Of a stretch of 21,593 bases of DNA, positions 16,477-21,593 are shown piece after piece. The notes beneath the pieces are model-generated. The model was given only the letters and a program-made list of their open reading frames with translations, had not been told where the DNA came from and did no database searches. The number at the start of each line of letters is the position of its first letter. Within the stretch, counting starts at the first letter, position 1. The stretch covers positions 143,122-164,714 of the forward strand of contig QEOQ01000339.1 in the NCBI GenBank assembly GCA_010279815.1, given 5' to 3'. Source of the DNA: Brachionus plicatilis. Taxonomy: Eukaryota; Rotifera; Eurotatoria; Ploima; Brachionidae. A program made the translations under genes and the position numbers.

Positions 16477-18030
16477 CTAAACTAAACATACAACCTCAAA
16501 ATCATTTAGACTTAACTAGCAAGCAAATTATATTTTCTACTTAATATTTAAATTCTTATATCCTAACAAATGCCGACAGCTATTTTTATTTATTTTGAGA
16601 AATAAAGAGTCACTTCAAGCAATATTTTTCTTTCTATTGACACATTAAAATAGATAAGGCCATTTATAATTCTCTTTTAAAAAAAAGCATAAAAAGCTTA
16701 CCCATAAAATCTATAAAAAATTTTGCTATAATTAATCATTTATTTTTAAATAACGAGTTTAATTCTTAAACTGATAATGCGTGTCCTCACGTTATTCTTC
16801 TTGTCAATTGACTCAAGTGTGATTCATTTAGGTCATTTGATCTGTAATTAGGTTAAAATAATTAATTTGAATAGTTTCTATGCATCCAAATTTGTTCTGT
16901 CCAAATTCCTTTCGATGAGAAAGACAACTTTTGGAATAAATAAATTAGAACTTTAAGAAAAATATAGAAAAAAAATGTTTGCATTTTGTTTAAATAATTG
17001 AAATCAATCAATCAATTCGGCATATACCATACTTGATTTTAAATTCAAATTCAAAAAAAAAAATTAATTTAGAGCTACTTTAAAAAATTTTCTAAAAAAA
17101 TTAATTTTTTTTAATTTTGATTAAAAAATTCAAATAATTTTGAAAAATCTCTACAATATCATTTCTTTTCTTAAATTGCACACACAAAAAATTCCAAAAT
17201 CATTAAGTACTATTCGATATGCATCACCAAGATTAAAGTGTATACTTTTTTTGCAAAAGTAGCATTTCAAAATTAAAATTTTGAACAAAAAAGCAAATAG
17301 ACCAAACTCAAAAATCGATTTTCAAAATAAAAGAAACAAGAAAAAACAAAATTAACACATATACACACACAGAGCGAATTGAAGAAATAATCATTTATAT
17401 TAAAAGTCTAAATAGTAAAACTAGTGAAAAATAATCAAATTCATAAATTATTCCTTTTGCCTTGCACACATTTGCTATTATCAAAATCCTAGAAAATGAA
17501 ATTAAAAAATCTGATCAAAAAAAATATTTTATTTATTTTCGATCTCTAAATTTTGAAAGCTTTAGAGCTGAATAAATAAGCAAAATAATTTCAGAATAAA
17601 ATATATAAATTGAGTTTTATTGTCTCGACCTAGTACATAGATTATTTATTTGTCTTGCTATTTTTTTTTTGGTTTAATCGTGAATCTTAATGATTTTTTT
17701 CTTTAAATATTTTGAAAAATTAATTATCTATTTTTTGAAATATGAAAATAAACTCAATTTTAAACTAAAAAATAAATTCTCCTTTTTTTCATCTATTTTG
17801 AGAAATTTATGGTAAATAATTCGCACAAATTTCCTAAGTATATATGCAGGCTCATCTTATTTTTTGTATTTTGTCAAATTCTAAAGAACCGAACAAAATG
17901 ACAAAAAATCTAAAAATTTCCTCTATAATTTTTCTCTAAATTTGTTCTGTGAATGAATGCAACATTCAAAGTTGCATTAAAAATCTAATTACGGTAAATT
18001 AACCAAATTTAGCAGAAATTAAATTTAAAA
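16477..18030. other. A/T-rich intergenic stretch, nothing recognised
   Basis: Dense stops in all frames, long A and T runs and short ACACAC/AAAT runs (for example near 17360). No inverted repeat, RNA gene or coding block stands out by eye. Confidence 0.4.
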
Positions 18031-18053
18031 TATTTTGCCCATCATTAACAGAC
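18031..18053 (-). repeat. Short dispersed repeat, copy 2 (inverted relative to copy 1 at 3537)
   Basis: Read on the minus strand it is GTCTGTTAATGATGGGCAAA plus ATA, differing from copy 1 by two transitions in the first 22 positions. It sits in a 63-codon minus-strand frame (18190-17999, containing SMSVNDGQNILNLISAKFG) that otherwise has no support as a gene. The preceding 20 nt are also partly similar. Confidence 0.4.
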
Positions 18054-18190
18054 ATTGAAAATTGATTCTTCCATACATTTTGTTTTCTCAGAACTAGATT
18101 TAAATTTCTAGCAAAAAATTCAATTGTTTTCTTATCATTTTGTTCTATTCTTTTGGACTGAATTTGACAAAACCACTTTTTTTGAAACAC

Positions 18191-19089
18191 TTTACTCTTA
18201 CCTTAGTAACTTTTGAATGATTTGATGTAAAACTTTAGCTTAGCGTAATAATTCTTCGCTTACATCAATTGGCACCTTTTTTCAAGCATTAAATACCTTA
18301 TAGACGTTGCCGCGTCATTTTGTGACCTCCTGAGACACTTTCAAAACTCAATTAAATATTGTTGATTAAATATTATTATGAAGACATGTTCAAGTCTAGA
18401 CTAATGAACTCAAAATTAAATCTTGCTAAATCTCAGATCCTGAATTAACTGACTCCAAGTTAGAGTAAAAATTGATTAAATTTGAACTAAAATAAAACTA
18501 AAAAATCGATTTTGATTTAAAAAACAAGGTAATAAGTAAAATAATGAAAAAATTTAAAAAATATTCTAAGTTCTAAAACTTAAATGAAAGAAACTATTGT
18601 CCGAAAATTAGTTTCTAGAAAATTTTTTTTTATACAATCTTTTTTTAGAACCCTTTTTAGGATTTTTTTTTATATCTTTTTATACAATTGTCTATGTGGC
18701 TATAAATTTCTATTAAATAATAATAATAATAATAATAAAGCTCTTAATAATAAGAACATTGCGATAATTAACATTCATTTTTTAGTAGCAAGGGTTTAAG
18801 ATATTAATAATTTTTTTAGAGACTAATGTTTTAGTATGGGAAATAGCTTTTGACTAATAAAAAAAATTATCTTTAAAACAAAAAAATATAAAGTTGTGAA
18901 AAAAATCTTTTGTAGTATAAACAAAACTTTATTAATTTTAGTAAAACAAAAAAATTATTATAGCTCAAAAAGTCAATTAAATTTAAACTATAGAATAAAA
19001 ATGTATATTTCTTAGAATACTTTTATAAATTCGAGAATAAAAAATAATAAGAGTGTAAAAAAAATCAATCAAATTCTAAAGGCTCTTAC
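18191..19089. other. A/T-rich intergenic stretch with an AAT microsatellite
   Basis: Apart from the AAT run at 18716-18738, nothing is recognised. A 71-codon plus-strand frame across this run (18584-18799) is made of Phe, Ile, Asn and Lys and looks like chance reading of A/T-rich DNA. Confidence 0.4.
18716..18738. repeat. (AAT)n microsatellite, about 7.7 units
   Basis: An uninterrupted run of AAT units 23 nt long, directly visible. It would be expected to vary in length between individuals. Confidence 0.9.
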
Positions 19090-19293
19090 CTAAAGTGGAC
19101 GACCTGGTTTCTTCTATGCTGGTTTATTTAAATTAACTACCTCATCCTCAATTTTCCCTGGTCTTGGACGTCAACGATCTCTTTTTCCTTTAGCCTTGTT
19201 TTCAGCACTAATTTCTTGTTGGCATTCGTTACATTTAAGAGTCTGTGAACAGTCAGTTTTTGGTATGTTCCGATATGAATCGTTCCTGAGAAA
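19090..19293 (-). pseudogene. Decayed tail of a transposon-type protein with Cys pairs and two AT-hooks
   Basis: On the minus strand one frame reads NDSYRNIPKTDCSQTLKCNE, then CQQEISAENKAKGKRDR, a TGA, RPRPGKIEDEVVNLNKPA, a TAG, and KKPGRPL before a TAG. RPRPGK and KKPGRP have the GRP-type AT-hook core, and DC-x5-C-x2-C suggests a zinc-binding knuckle. Two in-frame stops indicate decay. Just upstream (minus strand) an ATG frame MPKKLRMGLSK ends at a GTAATT donor, and the block begins after TTTCTCAG, leaving a possible intron of about 36 nt. The block ends at CCACTTTAG|GTAAGA, a near-consensus donor. The architecture resembles the AT-hook tail at the left edge of the window. The family is not certain. 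Confidence 0.4.
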
Positions 19294-21524
19294 TGTTTCA
19301 AGTTCATTATTATTGATAATTACCTTTACTTAATCCCATTCTTAATTTCTTTGGCATTTTTAATTTTTTAAAGTAATTTTCAAAAAAATAATAGCTATAA
19401 CTGCAATTTTTTTATACTGTAGTTGCAAATGTTATACTTAAAAAAAATATATGCTATATTTTATTTTTTATTCTATAGTTTTTTTTTATTTGTCAAAAGT
19501 CATCGTCCGTTTTAGTATTGGTATTCCTAAAAATTGAAAAAATTCAGATAAGATTTTCTGTCCAAAGAGGAGGTCTGAAGGCTCTCTCACAAGATGTTTG
19601 GCAACAAATAGATACGAATGCTTAGCAAAAAATTAATGTTAAAAACACAGAGCAGACTAAAGATAAAAATCGATGGCGCATTCAAAGCACCAGAAAAACT
19701 GCCCATAACCCTAGCCCAAAACTTAGAGCAAAAAATGTGGTTCAAAAATAGAAAAGAATGAATATTATTTAGAAATATTTAAGACTAAAAAAATTCTTTA
19801 AAAACGAATTTAACCACTCAAGAATCTGATGATTTAAACACAATTGTGTTGGTTTAGAATGAGATTAAAAATTATAATAGATTTGATGGTCAAAAAAATT
19901 AAAAATGAAGACTACGCTTGTTTCGGCTTTTTTTTAAATTTTCCCCTAAAATTCCTAAATTTTACATAAAATTTGTTTACAACCTTAAATGGAAATAGCG
20001 CTGAATGTGAAATTGAATTATTTCCCAAAAAAAATCGATTAACTTATTGACAATAAATGTCATCACTTTAATAAGTGTGTTGATCATTTAGAATTGAAAT
20101 TTATTTTAAGTCGATAAATAAACATTTCCAACTACACCAAAAATTGAAATATATAAACAGATCCAAAAATTGTTTACAAATTCTAAGTTAAACTAAAAAC
20201 ACATTAAGTAATGTAAACGAAAAGTAATTTGAATATTTCTGATATATTACAGAAATCTTTAATTATAAAAGACAACAAGCATTGAATTTTGGAAAGTTGT
20301 CCATAAAATCAACACTTGACAAATTAATAAAGATAAATTTAATTATATTTATTACTATTATGAAAGCTATAAGCCGTCATCAAAATTATTCAAAAAGGAT
20401 CAAATAATAGGAAATTTTAATTATACGAAGTAATGCATGCCATAAATATAATGCGATACAAAAAATGAAATTTAATAATGCTGATAACGAATATTATTTT
20501 GGCTATTTCGATAATCTAGAGGAATAAATTAGTTCCAAAATTAAATATATAAATATGCCTATTTTAGCTAAATAACACTAAAATATAAAAATAATTCTGG
20601 AAGCAATTTAGGACAAAGCAAAAGAACAAATTATAATAATATGTTTCCAGAGTAGATCGCAGTAAAAGCAAGTGGAATTTATCTTGGAAAAATTATTCGG
20701 TTTAAAATTTTATTTTAAAACTTATTGTAATTAAATTCAATGAGGCCGGAAAAATTGAATATTTAAATCAAGTAAAAAGTATAAGTTTTGTAATCAAGTA
20801 AAAACTCGATTTTAAAATTTAAGCAATTAGAAATACTAAAAAGTTCTAAGTAGCTTTTCAAAGGGTCTGAGTTACAATCTATGACCAGACAAAATTTTGT
20901 GACCACAAAAAGAACAAAATCTGAAAACAAAAAATAAAGGCTTTTTAAAATTAAATTATATTAATGACAGGTAATAATTTGCAATATAGAAGTCAATTTA
21001 TTTGTAGATATTTATTTTATATAAAATTTAGGTAGATTCTGTGTGATCTTTTTCTATAGGAATTTAAGCTAAATTGACCCTTGTCATAATCAACACATAA
21101 TTCACGCTTATATGAATTTTTTTGCTAAAAGCTGTGCCAACTTTTCCATCATATACCCTTTCTTTTAATTTTTATCATTGTTCGCCAATTTAGACCTAAA
21201 ACCTTTTTTAATAGTCAATTTTTATTTAAATTGTAAAAAAAAAATTTAGAAAATAAAAAACAAATACAAATTTAAAAGGCAAGCTAGACTACTCTTAACT
21301 TCTTCAACAATAATTAAAATAAACACTGTAAATTATTCAATGGCTTGCACCTTTTTGGTAATTACAATACATAATTGAACAAAAGTATAATTTGAAATTA
21401 TTTCTCAAAAGTTAAAAAAATTGAAGTTTGTTTTTGCTTTATTAATTTGCGATGACTTGCATAATTAGAATATCATAATAATTCTGATCTTCTTCAAAGG
21501 TTGCATCATAACTTCCTATTATTT
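19294..21524. other. A/T-rich intergenic stretch, nothing recognised
   Basis: No frame of useful length and no inverted repeat noticed. A patch at 19555-19740 is slightly richer in G/C (GGAGGTCTGAAGGCTCTC, GATGGCGCATTC), but all its frames carry stops. It may be an old repeat fragment. Confidence 0.4.
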
Positions 21525-21593
21525 CTACATACTGTACATGTTGTAGTCAACATAGACATATTCTGCCGACAATCCGGCAGAGGCGCCTGATCT
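21525..21593 (-). CDS. Possible 3' end of a minus-strand gene cut by the window edge
   Basis: Base composition rises sharply in G/C at the last 70 bases. The minus-strand frame from the edge reads RSGASAGLSAEYVYVDYNMY, then SM and TAG at 21527-21525. It uses many C/G-ending codons (GCC, GTC, GAC, TAC, AAC), as expected of real coding sequence and unlike the surrounding DNA. The small-residue-rich start and Tyr-rich tail are not recognised. A 7-bp hairpin (TCTGCCG-n6-CGGCAGA, 21570-21589) lies within it. The plus strand is also open here, so strand is inferred from composition only. Confidence 0.35.
   Translation of the reverse strand, partial: RSGASAGLSAEYVYVDYNMYSM

Noticed and set aside
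18584..18799. 71-codon plus-strand frame
   Set aside because: Includes the AAT microsatellite as poly-Asn and poly-T as poly-Phe; chance reading.
1..21593. tRNA, rRNA, CRISPR array, bacterial operon or phage features
   Set aside because: No such patterns were seen; the spliced ERC gene and transposon content show eukaryotic nuclear DNA. Small RNA genes could still be missed by eye.

Overview
The window is very A+T-rich animal (metazoan) nuclear DNA. One gene is securely identified. It is a complete ERC/ELKS/CAST/Bruchpilot-type presynaptic active-zone scaffold on the minus strand, about 13324 down to 5129, in seven coding exons totalling about 1279 residues. Four of its introns are only 52-65 nt, with GT...AG ends. 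That, together with the base composition and a MULE/SWIM transposase remnant, would suit a compact invertebrate genome such as a monogonont rotifer. The species assignment is inference only.

Layout, left to right. Positions 2-345 hold the decayed C-terminus of a MULE-type transposase (SWIM zinc-finger end plus AT-hooks). Positions 1330-2586 hold an unrecognised plus-strand gene candidate with a membrane segment, two or three exons with matching splice phase, and a poly(A) signal at 2635. Positions 3153-3332 carry a decayed minus-strand coding fragment. Positions 3623-4288 are a hAT-like non-autonomous element containing an exon-like, less A+T-rich 131-nt segment. ERC follows at 5129-13324, and a second hAT-like element (13554-13874) lies about 220 bp upstream of its start codon. 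From 14 kb to the right end the sequence is mostly A/T-rich intergenic DNA. It holds weak coding fragments (15.1-15.3, 16.0-16.5 and 19.1-19.3 kb, several with AT-hook-like runs) and, at the right edge, what may be the 3' end of another minus-strand gene (21525-21593).

The main structural result is that the two long ERC introns (2486 and 1633 nt) both contain inverted-repeat elements. Intron 2 holds a nested set: a 1.57-kb element with long terminal inverted repeats, a 342-bp near-perfect palindrome inside it, and a small hairpin element breaking its left arm. Intron 3 holds a 417-bp inverted-repeat element. The two hAT-like copies flank the gene. Both have TIRs of the form CARAGTTGT, many AAGTC motifs, and 8-bp flanking duplications matching at 7 of 8 positions. 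The last ERC coding exon is a 27-nt microexon (plus stop) that supplies a ...GIYA C-terminus, the equivalent of the RIM-binding GIWA PDZ ligand of ERC proteins.

I see no prokaryotic features, CRISPR arrays, or recognisable rRNA or tRNA genes.
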